Positions 7,496-15,130 of a stretch of 38,324 bases of DNA are shown piece after piece; the first letter of the stretch is position 1, and every line of letters starts with the position of its first letter. Origin of the DNA: Candidatus Brocadiaceae bacterium (GTDB taxonomy: Bacteria > Planctomycetota > Brocadiia > SM23-32); contig PUNP01000900.1 of NCBI GenBank assembly GCA_003551785.1, forward strand, positions 1-38,324, given 5' to 3'. The notes under the pieces were generated by a model that searched no databases, had not been told where the DNA came from, and saw only the letters and a program-made list of their open reading frames with translations. Made by a program: the position numbers and the translations under genes.

Positions 7496-10136
7496 ATTCA
7501 CTATCCGCTTCGAGAACCTCGCGCGGCACGAGCAGTTCGCATGGACTGTATGCAAGGAAACCCGGGACATTCAGAAACCTCAGTTCCGGGCGGTCGTTGC
7601 GGGTCCGGAACGACCAGATCCGGCCGTCCATACCTTCCGGCACCGGCACGAAAGTAAACCCATCCTGGACCTTCACCTCGTCCCAGTCAATATCGTTCCC
7701 CTTGGGGTCTATCCACGATGCAAAGCGCTCCCTGAGGCTCCCGGCTACAACGATCTCGCTTACGCCCCGGGGCACGTAAAAATAATGCCTGTCCAGCCAT
7801 TGACGTCTGACGGGAACATCTTCATCGGCGCGGATAACAAGCCCGGCATTTTCGCGCGGCTCGTAACCCCAGAAAAACCCCTGATCCGTATTTGTTACTT
7901 CAAGCCGGTAAAGCCCCGGCTGCGGGACATCGAACTGAACCTTCATCGTGCCCTCCATATCCCTCCAGTCCTCGGCGTTCACCGAGCGACGTCTGCCGAC
8001 ATCGGGCGGATAGTGCACATCCGTCTCCTGCACGGTGTTTCCATCCCCGTCGGACAAAGCGAGGCGCAGCGGCCCACGGCCAGTCCAGCAGTGGCCGGTG
8101 GAAAAATACAGATCGGGCAGCCCCCCGTCACCGGCCCACAGGTAAAGCACCATGTTCCCGCGGTTGCCTTCTCTCCCCCTTATCAGCGGCTCGCCGCGCG
8201 GAGCGCCGGGTTCGAATCCCCCCGGTATCAGATCGTCTCCAAAATCATCGGCTTCCACATCCACCACACGCAAGGGGTGCCTCTCCATACCGTCTTGCAG
8301 TATAAAGGCAATTTCATCAGTGCTTAGTTCTACTCCTTGCTGTGCCTTTGTGCGGTATTCTTCTTCCACGGGCCCCGACCGTCCGACACCATCGGGCCAG
8401 TCGATGTCATCGCGCCTGTTGACGACACTGCGGTTAAGGAAACGGAACATGTTCACGCAGTCAACGATCGCCCTTTCCCGAATACGTGTCACGAAGGATA
8501 CGAATTCATCGAATTCCTCCTGGGAACCGATCCGCAGCCAAAGATCCACATAACGCGTGGAGAGGATGAGGTCCTGAACACGCCGACGCACCTCGTCAAG
8601 CCCTTCGGATTGCTCCCACGCCTCAGCCAGGCTGTCGTACATGAGCGCAACGCGCTCATCAACCGGCATCGTGCGTCCGGGAACATACGGATCTGCCGTG
8701 GAGCCGTCAACCGCCTCGTAGTAGCGCGCCGCAGCGCTCGCCGCGGGACCGAAACAGTTCTGCAGGAACTCTTCAATTATCTCGTCCGCCCGCTCCCCCT
8801 CGCTCGTATCCCAGAGCATCCGGGCCGCGAGGTAACGACCGTGTCCGGTTCCGCCCCAGTTGTTGTTGCTCGGGGCCAGCATGAACCGTACGCCACGCTC
8901 GTTCCAGGATGTTATGGTCCGGATCAGATAGGGGAGGTTAGAAGGACGTTGACGTCCGGGCAGCCAGCCCGAAGACGAAACGGTGCGTCCATAGCATTCA
9001 CGCTTACCGAGAAGGTTCGCTCGATCGCCCCACCCGTCAAGCATTTCATCCAGAGTATAACCGCCGCGAATATGCGTCGATTCCAGGCTCACTATCACGT
9101 TGGGATGCACGTCGATGGTGGGTGGTGGAGAATGGTGATTATAGGCATACATGCCCACATACTTCTCGTGATCAAATCCGAGGTTATTGATGGCTTCCGC
9201 AACCTCGTTGGCAAGAAAAACAACCTGGTCGCTTATGCTGCCTATATTCGCGCACTGATCACACTCGCAGAAATCCCCACCGTCGCTGGGATCCATAGAA
9301 ATGCTGTCAGTATCCTCATCAATACGATCAATGGCGTCGCGGACCACAAGTTCTCTCAGCTCCTCATTGGAAACGCAGAACTTGTCCCCGCGTCCGCCGC
9401 CGCGCTGCCCGTCCACAAGAGCCAGATATTCCGGGTTTTCATCAAACACATCGCGGTGACGACGGATGATAAACTGCCAGGCGTGCCCGCTGCGCACGCT
9501 GAATCCGGACACCGCCCGATTGCGCACCTGCCACCGGTGAAAGGGTTCATGCAGCCAGGGTTTGGCGCGCAAGCGCGTAACCCCCCCCACACGACGGGTG
9601 ATGTAATCGGGGCTCTGGAACTCGTCGAGCGTAACAGAAATACTGTCCAGTTCCGGTATGATCTCCCAATCATCCATTGGGAAATACAGGCGGTAGCCGA
9701 GCCGGTGAAGCAGGTCCCAGACCGCGTTCCGTGCGGCAAGCGGGGTGGCTCCTATCAGATAAAGACCGTCCTCATGGCTTCGAAGCAGATATTGCTCACG
9801 CCCGAATGGCCCCCCTTCAAACTTATCATCCAGGCCAAGTTCCGGGAAATCATCAAAAGTTCCTACGGCTATTCCCGACGTGCCATTGCCGTGTTGAACA
9901 AAAAAATCAGCCCCGCTCATCAGGCCAAGATACTGCGCAAGTTCTTGTGCCGCGGTCTCTACATCTGATGATGCCCCCGGGGAAATAACTACCGGGTGAA
10001 AAGACGCGCCGCCTTCGGCCAGAACCGCCTCTGCAAAAACATCGGCAGCCCCAACCGCAGAGAGCAGAAAAAAAACAAAAATCGCAGCCAATACGCTTAA
10101 TCGACAGGTAAATTTTGTAAAACATCCTGAAATCAT
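7494..10136 (-). CDS. Exported DUF4838 protein, class 2
   Basis: This 880-residue protein has a signal peptide (about 1-35). A GH67-N-like domain follows (about 36-165; T-A-A-Q-E-L-A-Q-Y-L, W-D-L-L-H-R-L-G-Y-R-L-Y-F-P). The DUF4838 core has NPEYLALVDGQRGGGRGDKFCVSNEELR and MDPSDGGDFCECDQC with Cys290, Cys292 and Cys295. The C-terminal ~250 residues are beta-rich and unlike the class 1 jelly-roll; they contain G-L-Y-R-L-E-V-T-N-T-D-Q-G and end V-P-G-F-L-A-Y-S-P-C-E-L-L-V-P-R-E. The function is probably glycan-directed. GGAGAAGG precedes the ATG. A half palindromic repeat lies 17 bp upstream. It follows the class 1 gene 10487-12865, with a 350-bp gap. Confidence 0.9.
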   Translation of the reverse strand: MISGCFTKFTCRLSVLAAIFVFFLLSAVGAADVFAEAVLAEGGASFHPVVISPGASSDVETAAQELAQYLGLMSGADFFVQHGNGTSGIAVGTFDDFPELGLDDKFEGGPFGREQYLLRSHEDGLYLIGATPLAARNAVWDLLHRLGYRLYFPMDDWEIIPELDSISVTLDEFQSPDYITRRVGGVTRLRAKPWLHEPFHRWQVRNRAVSGFSVRSGHAWQFIIRRHRDVFDENPEYLALVDGQRGGGRGDKFCVSNEELRELVVRDAIDRIDEDTDSISMDPSDGGDFCECDQCANIGSISDQVVFLANEVAEAINNLGFDHEKYVGMYAYNHHSPPPTIDVHPNVIVSLESTHIRGGYTLDEMLDGWGDRANLLGKRECYGRTVSSSGWLPGRQRPSNLPYLIRTITSWNERGVRFMLAPSNNNWGGTGHGRYLAARMLWDTSEGERADEIIEEFLQNCFGPAASAAARYYEAVDGSTADPYVPGRTMPVDERVALMYDSLAEAWEQSEGLDEVRRRVQDLILSTRYVDLWLRIGSQEEFDEFVSFVTRIRERAIVDCVNMFRFLNRSVVNRRDDIDWPDGVGRSGPVEEEYRTKAQQGVELSTDEIAFILQDGMERHPLRVVDVEADDFGDDLIPGGFEPGAPRGEPLIRGREGNRGNMVLYLWAGDGGLPDLYFSTGHCWTGRGPLRLALSDGDGNTVQETDVHYPPDVGRRRSVNAEDWRDMEGTMKVQFDVPQPGLYRLEVTNTDQGFFWGYEPRENAGLVIRADEDVPVRRQWLDRHYFYVPRGVSEIVVAGSLRERFASWIDPKGNDIDWDEVKVQDGFTFVPVPEGMDGRIWSFRTRNDRPELRFLNVPGFLAYSPCELLVPREVLEADSE

Positions 10137-10486
10137 TTCCTTCTCCTTTTACGTAACTATTCAGTGAACCACGTTGCCCATTTTAATGATACTCGGTTTT
10201 GATCTTTCAATCAAATATATATTCTATCAAATCTATCGCCCCTTTCCCCCGTCAAATGAATAGCCCCAAGGGGGTGGGGTATGGGTTGGAGGTTGCCCTC
10301 GACAAGCCTACTAATATCAATGGCTTAGACACTTTTTCTGGTGCCAAAAGACGAAACTAAACTTAATGGATACAATTTTTAGCCCCAGACAAATGCTCTG
10401 CCCTGCGGGCAAGCCTCCAGCGGCGCATCGGCACCACTGGAGGCTTGTGAGAAAACGGATTTACAGACAGACAATCAGTGCTGTTC
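10137..10486. other. Intergenic region between two DUF4838 genes
   Basis: There is no coding sequence. It holds a half palindromic repeat at 10153-10180 and a hairpin with 8-bp arms GCCTCCAG/CTGGAGGC at 10413-10420 and 10437-10444, past the stop of the gene ending at 10487. The hairpin lacks a U-tract on the minus strand. Confidence 0.55.
10153..10180 (+). repeat. Palindromic repeat family, left half only
   Basis: GTAACTATTCAGTGAACCAC followed by GTTGCCCAT matches the left arm of the full copies. It lies 17 bp upstream of the start codon at 10136. Confidence 0.6.
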
Positions 10487-12865
10487 TCAGGGCACATAGA
10501 ACATCACCGGGCCTACAAGCCCGCCCGTGCCCAGTTCTCCCGCACTGGTGCGGTAGCTCCTGACGGAAACCACATTGTCACCTCCGAACTTTATCACGTC
10601 CGAAGCATCGAATTCAAAGGGTCTGAACGCTGCACCATGCGCTTGCAAATCGAACTCCGCCCCGTCATGGTTTGCTCCGACCCACTCGCCGTTGATCCAT
10701 ACCTCGGCGGTCCGGTTGACTCCGGCAAACCAGATATGAACGGTCTCCCCTTCATACTCCGCCGGAACATGCACCGTCTGGCGATACCAGCTCTGCCCGT
10801 AATAATGGTGGTAGCCCTGGTTCGACCAGCTGCGGTCAGTGCGTATAGTCTTCCAGTATCCTCCTTCACTCTCCGGCCTGTGCAGTCCCATATAGCGGCC
10901 CCATTCCTCGGAGTCCAGATAAAACTTCCATTCATGGCTGAAGGGCACAATGATCTCTCCGCCGTCCTTTACCGTCGCATAAGTTTCGCGCGTGATACTG
11001 GCTACAAAGCGCTCCAGGAGCCTGTCGGCATGGTTGCTGTCCAGCATGTTAGCGTCATAGTCCTCCTGGAAAGAGTCCCGGATGCTCATCATTCGACCCA
11101 GGGCATCTTTTTCAGCGGCGAATTCGAAATTATTGCGACAACGCATGATATCACAAAACGACTCAAGATATTCAAACCCTTTTCGTGTGATCTCCACGCG
11201 CACGGCATCATCAGTACCTTCCTCGACAAGTTCTTCGGCCACGTCAAGATAACCGCGAAGCTCGTCGCGCACCTCCGGAGGGTAAAAATTCGGGATATCC
11301 CATGAAGCGCCGGTATGATAATTGCCATCACGATGCTGCCTGTCAATCAGGCTGTGGTACGCTTCCATTGGTTCAGCGGCGGCTCCGTAGAAACCCGCAT
11401 AAAACTCATCGAGAAGCTCGTCCACATCCAGCGTATGATCCCACGACAGGCGGTTGCGCACGTACGGGCCGGGATTGAAAGTAGCAAAAGTACTCGCGTA
11501 ACTGGGCACCGTGCCCACTGCGCCCAGCTCATACATAAGCGGCAGTTCCTCCCTCAGCCGGTGAATCATAGAAATGGGGAGCCCCGGACAGGCGAGATTG
11601 AACAGGTAGCCCCGGTCCCATATCTCGTTGGCATGATCATGCCACTGTTCGTAAAGCCAGGGAACGTAATTGGATTCGGGGCAGACAGGATTGTTCGGCC
11701 CATGATGGCGGCACTGGCGAATAGGTGCTATGGAGATAGCCAGCCTGCCGCTGGGCTCGACTGTCTTGGGTGGACGTTCATAGGAAGCATAGGCATAGAG
11801 GCCCAGGCGCAGATTGGGATAGTCCTCCTCCAATTCTTCCAGAATTCGGTTTATAAACCATACATAGCGGTCGGTGCGGGAGGGCGCGGGCGGGCCGCCG
11901 AAGGGGGTCGTGAACCGCTCCGGCGCGTCCAGACCCTTGCACCCATCACACTCACAATGACCGGGTCCGTCGTGAGGGCCCACGTCAATGATACGGCTCG
12001 TATCCGAAGGCGCTTCGTCATTCTCAAGACGCTGCCGGATAGCCCTGACGATCAAATCAAGCACTTCGGGATTCGATACACAAAGCTGTCTTCCGCCCCG
12101 CTCTCCTGTTACAGCGGACTTCGCATAGTATTCGGGGTGTTCCTCCCTGAGCTGCCTGTGCCCCTTCCCGTCCGGTTTGGGGAAGCCGTGTCGTCCCGGC
12201 TGTCCCCCTAATCCACCGGCCCGGACGCGATGCAGGTACATGTCATCACCCCTTATACGCTGCGGTCCCCTGCGATTAACAAAGGAGGGAACCTGTATGG
12301 TCTGCTGTTTTTCCACCGTCACCGTATCGAGTTCAGGCGTCACACGGCCGTACTTCCCGGGCATGAACCACCGCACGCCGATCTGCTCGAGGAGTTCATA
12401 CGCCGCCGTACGTGTGCCCTCATGGCCCATGCCGCCACGAAGCTGAATAGCGTTTTCTTCCACCCACAGGGCAAAGGCCAACGTATCGTCGCCCCGTTCG
12501 AGCCTGTAGTCGATGTTCCAGTGCGGGCGCTCTTCGGCCTGGCGCTCCATTACCCTGTCTGCCAGCGCATCATCCGCCGCTGCGCCTATCAGAATCGGAA
12601 GCATCTCACCGGTATCTTCGCCCACGGTGATAACCGCAAGTTCCACTCCGCTTATCAGTGCGATATGTTCGATCAGCTCATCGGCAGCCATACGCTCGCC
12701 TTCTTCCGGCTCCTCCGGCAGAACAATGACAGCACGGCTCTCCCCGTTTTCCACCAGAACGACATCTGCCGCTGCACTCGCGCTCATAAGCGCTGCTGAA
12801 ACGAAAAATACGAAAACCATTCCCATAACACGACACCTGCACATAGTACTTTTTACATAACTCAT
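10487..12865 (-). CDS. Exported DUF4838 protein, class 1
   Basis: This 792-residue protein has a signal peptide (about 1-33, S-A-A-A) and a GH67-N-like domain with E-E-G-E-R-M-A-A-D-E-L-I-E-H and L-L-E-Q-I-G-V-R-W-F-M-P-G. The core contains EEHPEYYAKS near 241, VGPHDGPGHCECDGC with Cys304, Cys306 and Cys309, and CRHHGPNNPVC at 385-395. The C-terminal GH2-type jelly-roll contains W-Y-R-Q-T, H-I-W-F-A-G-V-N and E-V-W-I-N-G-E-W-V-G. The N-terminal half is very close to the pseudogene at 6360-7402, and the first ~75 residues are nearly the same as in 15131-17509. AGGAGG lies 6 bases before the ATG, and a 7-bp-arm palindrome lies 54 bp upstream. Confidence 0.92.
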   Translation of the reverse strand: MSYVKSTMCRCRVMGMVFVFFVSAALMSASAAADVVLVENGESRAVIVLPEEPEEGERMAADELIEHIALISGVELAVITVGEDTGEMLPILIGAAADDALADRVMERQAEERPHWNIDYRLERGDDTLAFALWVEENAIQLRGGMGHEGTRTAAYELLEQIGVRWFMPGKYGRVTPELDTVTVEKQQTIQVPSFVNRRGPQRIRGDDMYLHRVRAGGLGGQPGRHGFPKPDGKGHRQLREEHPEYYAKSAVTGERGGRQLCVSNPEVLDLIVRAIRQRLENDEAPSDTSRIIDVGPHDGPGHCECDGCKGLDAPERFTTPFGGPPAPSRTDRYVWFINRILEELEEDYPNLRLGLYAYASYERPPKTVEPSGRLAISIAPIRQCRHHGPNNPVCPESNYVPWLYEQWHDHANEIWDRGYLFNLACPGLPISMIHRLREELPLMYELGAVGTVPSYASTFATFNPGPYVRNRLSWDHTLDVDELLDEFYAGFYGAAAEPMEAYHSLIDRQHRDGNYHTGASWDIPNFYPPEVRDELRGYLDVAEELVEEGTDDAVRVEITRKGFEYLESFCDIMRCRNNFEFAAEKDALGRMMSIRDSFQEDYDANMLDSNHADRLLERFVASITRETYATVKDGGEIIVPFSHEWKFYLDSEEWGRYMGLHRPESEGGYWKTIRTDRSWSNQGYHHYYGQSWYRQTVHVPAEYEGETVHIWFAGVNRTAEVWINGEWVGANHDGAEFDLQAHGAAFRPFEFDASDVIKFGGDNVVSVRSYRTSAGELGTGGLVGPVMFYVP

Positions 12866-12918
12866 AGAGTTCCTCCTGATTATTATTACTGGTTATTCGC
12901 CGAGAATTCCCCGACGCT

Positions 12919-12935
12919 GTAAATTCACAATTTAC
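12919..12935. promoter_or_regulatory. Short palindrome upstream of a DUF4838 gene, candidate operator
   Basis: GTAAATTCACAATTTAC is a perfect palindrome with 7-bp arms and a 3-base centre, 54 bp before the start codon at 12865. Its size suits a dimeric regulator such as a LacI- or GntR-type protein. No matching copy was spotted upstream of the other paralogues. Confidence 0.3.
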
Positions 12936-13005
12936 CATATGTTTAATTCATGCGCATCCGGCCATGCGTTAGAATATATTTATCTTACACACAACAGAGT
13001 TTTCC

Positions 13006-14589
13006 TCATTCCCCGGATAAGAAAAAGCCGAACTCTTCGGGATCGGTTAATTCAAGCACAGGGCTGCGATACCGGCGAACGTGAGTGTTCCCTTCATCGT
13101 TATAAAACTGGCGACGTGAGCTATTGAACCTGTGAATGAGAACACTGTGGCGAGTTTCGGCATAGTTATGTCGAATCTGCCCCGGGAATGTGTCGAACTC
13201 GCGCGCCCTATCTATGTCCCGTCCGCCAGGTCGGAAACCTTGTGTATTCAAAAGGGAAACATTGTATTCAATGACATTAGCGTAACCGTTGGCGCCGACG
13301 CCGACCTGGATGTTACTGTTGGTTGTTTGCGTGGCAATGGCGAGATTGCCGACGAAACGGTTCTCGTGAGAGCCGTCAGAGAATTGAATATTGTTGCGCT
13401 GTGAACCATCGGCGATGGACACGTTCCCGGCCACCAGGCAGCGATCAGAACTCTGCCCGCTTATCACATGGCGACCGAGACGGGCGGACCTCCTGCGGCC
13501 GTTAATAACCAGATTGTTGATGATCGCGGTTTCGATGCCGTGACGCGGGATGATCGGGTCATCTCCTCCGGCTCCCGAACGCAGATAACCGCAATGGCGC
13601 AACTGATTGTCCTGAATCAGCCAGCGCGACTGGGCGCTGATGCCGCTGAAACCAATGTTTTCGATGATATTGCCTATCACCGTGACGAGTGAACCGTGCC
13701 TGCCTCGGGTGCCTGCGGCCCGGATGCCGCTGTTGGTGAAATTACGAATTTCAGAGTCGATCACCCACGTTCCGTGATGCGCCACGATCGCGTGAACGCG
13801 AGGCGGCGGGAAATTATCCGGGTCTGCTTTGCGGATCGGGACCGTCTCAAACTCGTAGCCTCTGCCGTAATAAAATCCGGGAATATTCGAGCCGTCAAGA
13901 CGCACGTTCTCCAGCCCCGCGCCGATCTGCATTTCGATTAAAGTGCCCCTTTCGCCCTCAGGCACGGCCGGGCTGATTGTCACCTCCCCATCGCCGACCA
14001 GCCAGACGCCCGGCGGGACGGTAAGCTCCCATTCAAGGTAGTGCCCGGCAGGCACCCGGACAAGAATCGGTTCATAATCCAGAGCCGCGAGATATGCGTC
14101 CAGTTCCTCCGGATCGGCAAACGACGGATCCCTTGACGGCCGTGTCTTGATGCCGTGATCCTCAAACTCGTAGTCGCCAAGGAAATCTGCCAGCACGCCA
14201 TCCCAGGGCTCGTCTTCGGTGCCGTCGCCGGCGGCATCATCGGGGATTTCGAGGCGAACGGTTTTCTCCGGCCGGGGGATATCCGGCCGCCCCGGCCCGG
14301 CGGGGGCGTTCGGGCCCAGAGAACCCCAGGCATCGGATGCCGAAAGCACCTCAAGGGTCTTCTGCATCTGTTCGGCTTCAAGGATCGACCCGATAAACGC
14401 CCGGGTTTCCTCTGTCATCGAAACCTCTTCGGACATCTCCGGCCCGGCAATCCATTGAAAGTGCTCCTCGGTATGCCATGGACCCGGAACCCGTGAAGTA
14501 TCTTCTCCGCCGAAAACGGGCGATATGACAATAAAAGCAAATACAAAAGACGTTGACCAAATTACAGATAGCATTTTGAATCCAATCAT
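13006..14589 (-). CDS. Exported right-handed beta-helix protein (pectate-lyase-like fold)
   Basis: This 527-residue protein has a signal peptide (about 1-27, V-F-G). From about residue 195 it shows parallel beta-helix rungs: G-V-W-L-V-G-D-G-E-V-T-I, G-L-E-N-V-R-L-D-G-S-N, V-I-D-S-E-I-R-N-F-T-N-S-G-I, V-I-G-N-I-I-E-N-I-G-F-S-G-I, L-I-Q-D-N-Q-L-R-H-C-G and N-R-F-V-G-N-L-A-I-A. Such folds are found in polysaccharide lyases, GH28-type hydrolases and epimerases. No family-specific catalytic set could be assigned. The N-terminal ~190 residues are Pro-rich and not recognised. Its place between two DUF4838 genes points to glycan binding or cleavage. GGGAGAAAGG precedes the ATG. Confidence 0.85.
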   Translation of the reverse strand: MIGFKMLSVIWSTSFVFAFIVISPVFGGEDTSRVPGPWHTEEHFQWIAGPEMSEEVSMTEETRAFIGSILEAEQMQKTLEVLSASDAWGSLGPNAPAGPGRPDIPRPEKTVRLEIPDDAAGDGTEDEPWDGVLADFLGDYEFEDHGIKTRPSRDPSFADPEELDAYLAALDYEPILVRVPAGHYLEWELTVPPGVWLVGDGEVTISPAVPEGERGTLIEMQIGAGLENVRLDGSNIPGFYYGRGYEFETVPIRKADPDNFPPPRVHAIVAHHGTWVIDSEIRNFTNSGIRAAGTRGRHGSLVTVIGNIIENIGFSGISAQSRWLIQDNQLRHCGYLRSGAGGDDPIIPRHGIETAIINNLVINGRRRSARLGRHVISGQSSDRCLVAGNVSIADGSQRNNIQFSDGSHENRFVGNLAIATQTTNSNIQVGVGANGYANVIEYNVSLLNTQGFRPGGRDIDRAREFDTFPGQIRHNYAETRHSVLIHRFNSSRRQFYNDEGNTHVRRYRSPVLELTDPEEFGFFLSGE

Positions 14590-14635
14590 TACCTTTCTCC
14601 CATCAGGTTAATGTATATTAGTTTTTTAAAGTATG

Positions 14636-14679
14636 CTCAGGATTCCTGATCTCATGTCCATGAGATCAGGAATCCTGAG
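14636..14679. repeat. Perfect 21-bp inverted repeat with 2-base loop
   Basis: Arms at 14636-14656 and 14659-14679 are exactly complementary; each contains CAGGATTCCTGATCTCATG. It lies 47-90 bp upstream of the beta-helix start codon at 14589. It could be a terminator for the upstream DUF4838 gene, an operator, or a mobile-element trace. A T-run follows on the plus strand (about 14691) but not on the minus strand. Confidence 0.8.
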
Positions 14680-14983
14680 ATATATAAGTCTTTTTTATGT
14701 ATTATGTTAGGTCGAATGATCCTGTTTCACATGCTTTTTTAGAATTTGAAAATAGAATGATACCTCTTCAATGGTTTCCCCTGGTCATAGAGGAGTGAGG
14801 TATCCTAAGACAATACTCAGGCTTCTTTTTTCATTCGCCGGATCGACTGATCCGCTGAAACAGGTATCATCGCATTTTCAACCGGATCAGGTGCTCTGAT
14901 GCTGTACCATCCACTATATTCTTCCGAAGCATACGGCATACAGGATTTATAAGACTTATAACCTTCAATATAACATCATAATA

Positions 14984-15092
14984 GAGCCTGTTGCACAACT
15001 CATGATTTCTGTTCGGAGCATATGACATATAGGACTTATAAGACCTATAGCCTTCAACCTGAAATGGTCTTCAAAGATTGTGCAACAGGCTC
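14984..15092. mobile_element. 109-bp MITE with IS1182-like terminal repeats and 4-bp target duplication
   Basis: Perfect 15-bp terminal inverted repeats lie at 14984-14998 (GAGCCTGTTGCACAA) and 15078-15092. Both flanks are AATA (14980-14983 and 15093-15096), consistent with a 4-bp target duplication. The ends equal the IS end at 194-208, so it is probably a non-autonomous relative mobilised by that transposase. No coding capacity. Confidence 0.82.
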
Positions 15093-15130
15093 AATATCAG
15101 TTTCAAAAAAACAAAAACATAACCGGAGTC

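Larger units (their letters stand above)
14590..15130. other. Non-coding region with inverted repeats and a MITE
   Basis: No gene was found. It contains the perfect inverted repeat at 14636-14679, 8-bp arms GATACCTC/GAGGTATC at 14759-14766 and 14797-14804, a 6-bp-stem hairpin at 14839-14854, an imperfect direct repeat of about 47 bp (14922-14968 and 15011-15057) and the MITE at 14984-15092. The second direct-repeat copy is inside the MITE and the first is just outside. Confidence 0.65.

Noticed and set aside
8337..9968. Long plus-strand open frame (543 codons)
   Set aside because: Antisense to the class 2 DUF4838 gene 7494-10136, with no recognisable domains.
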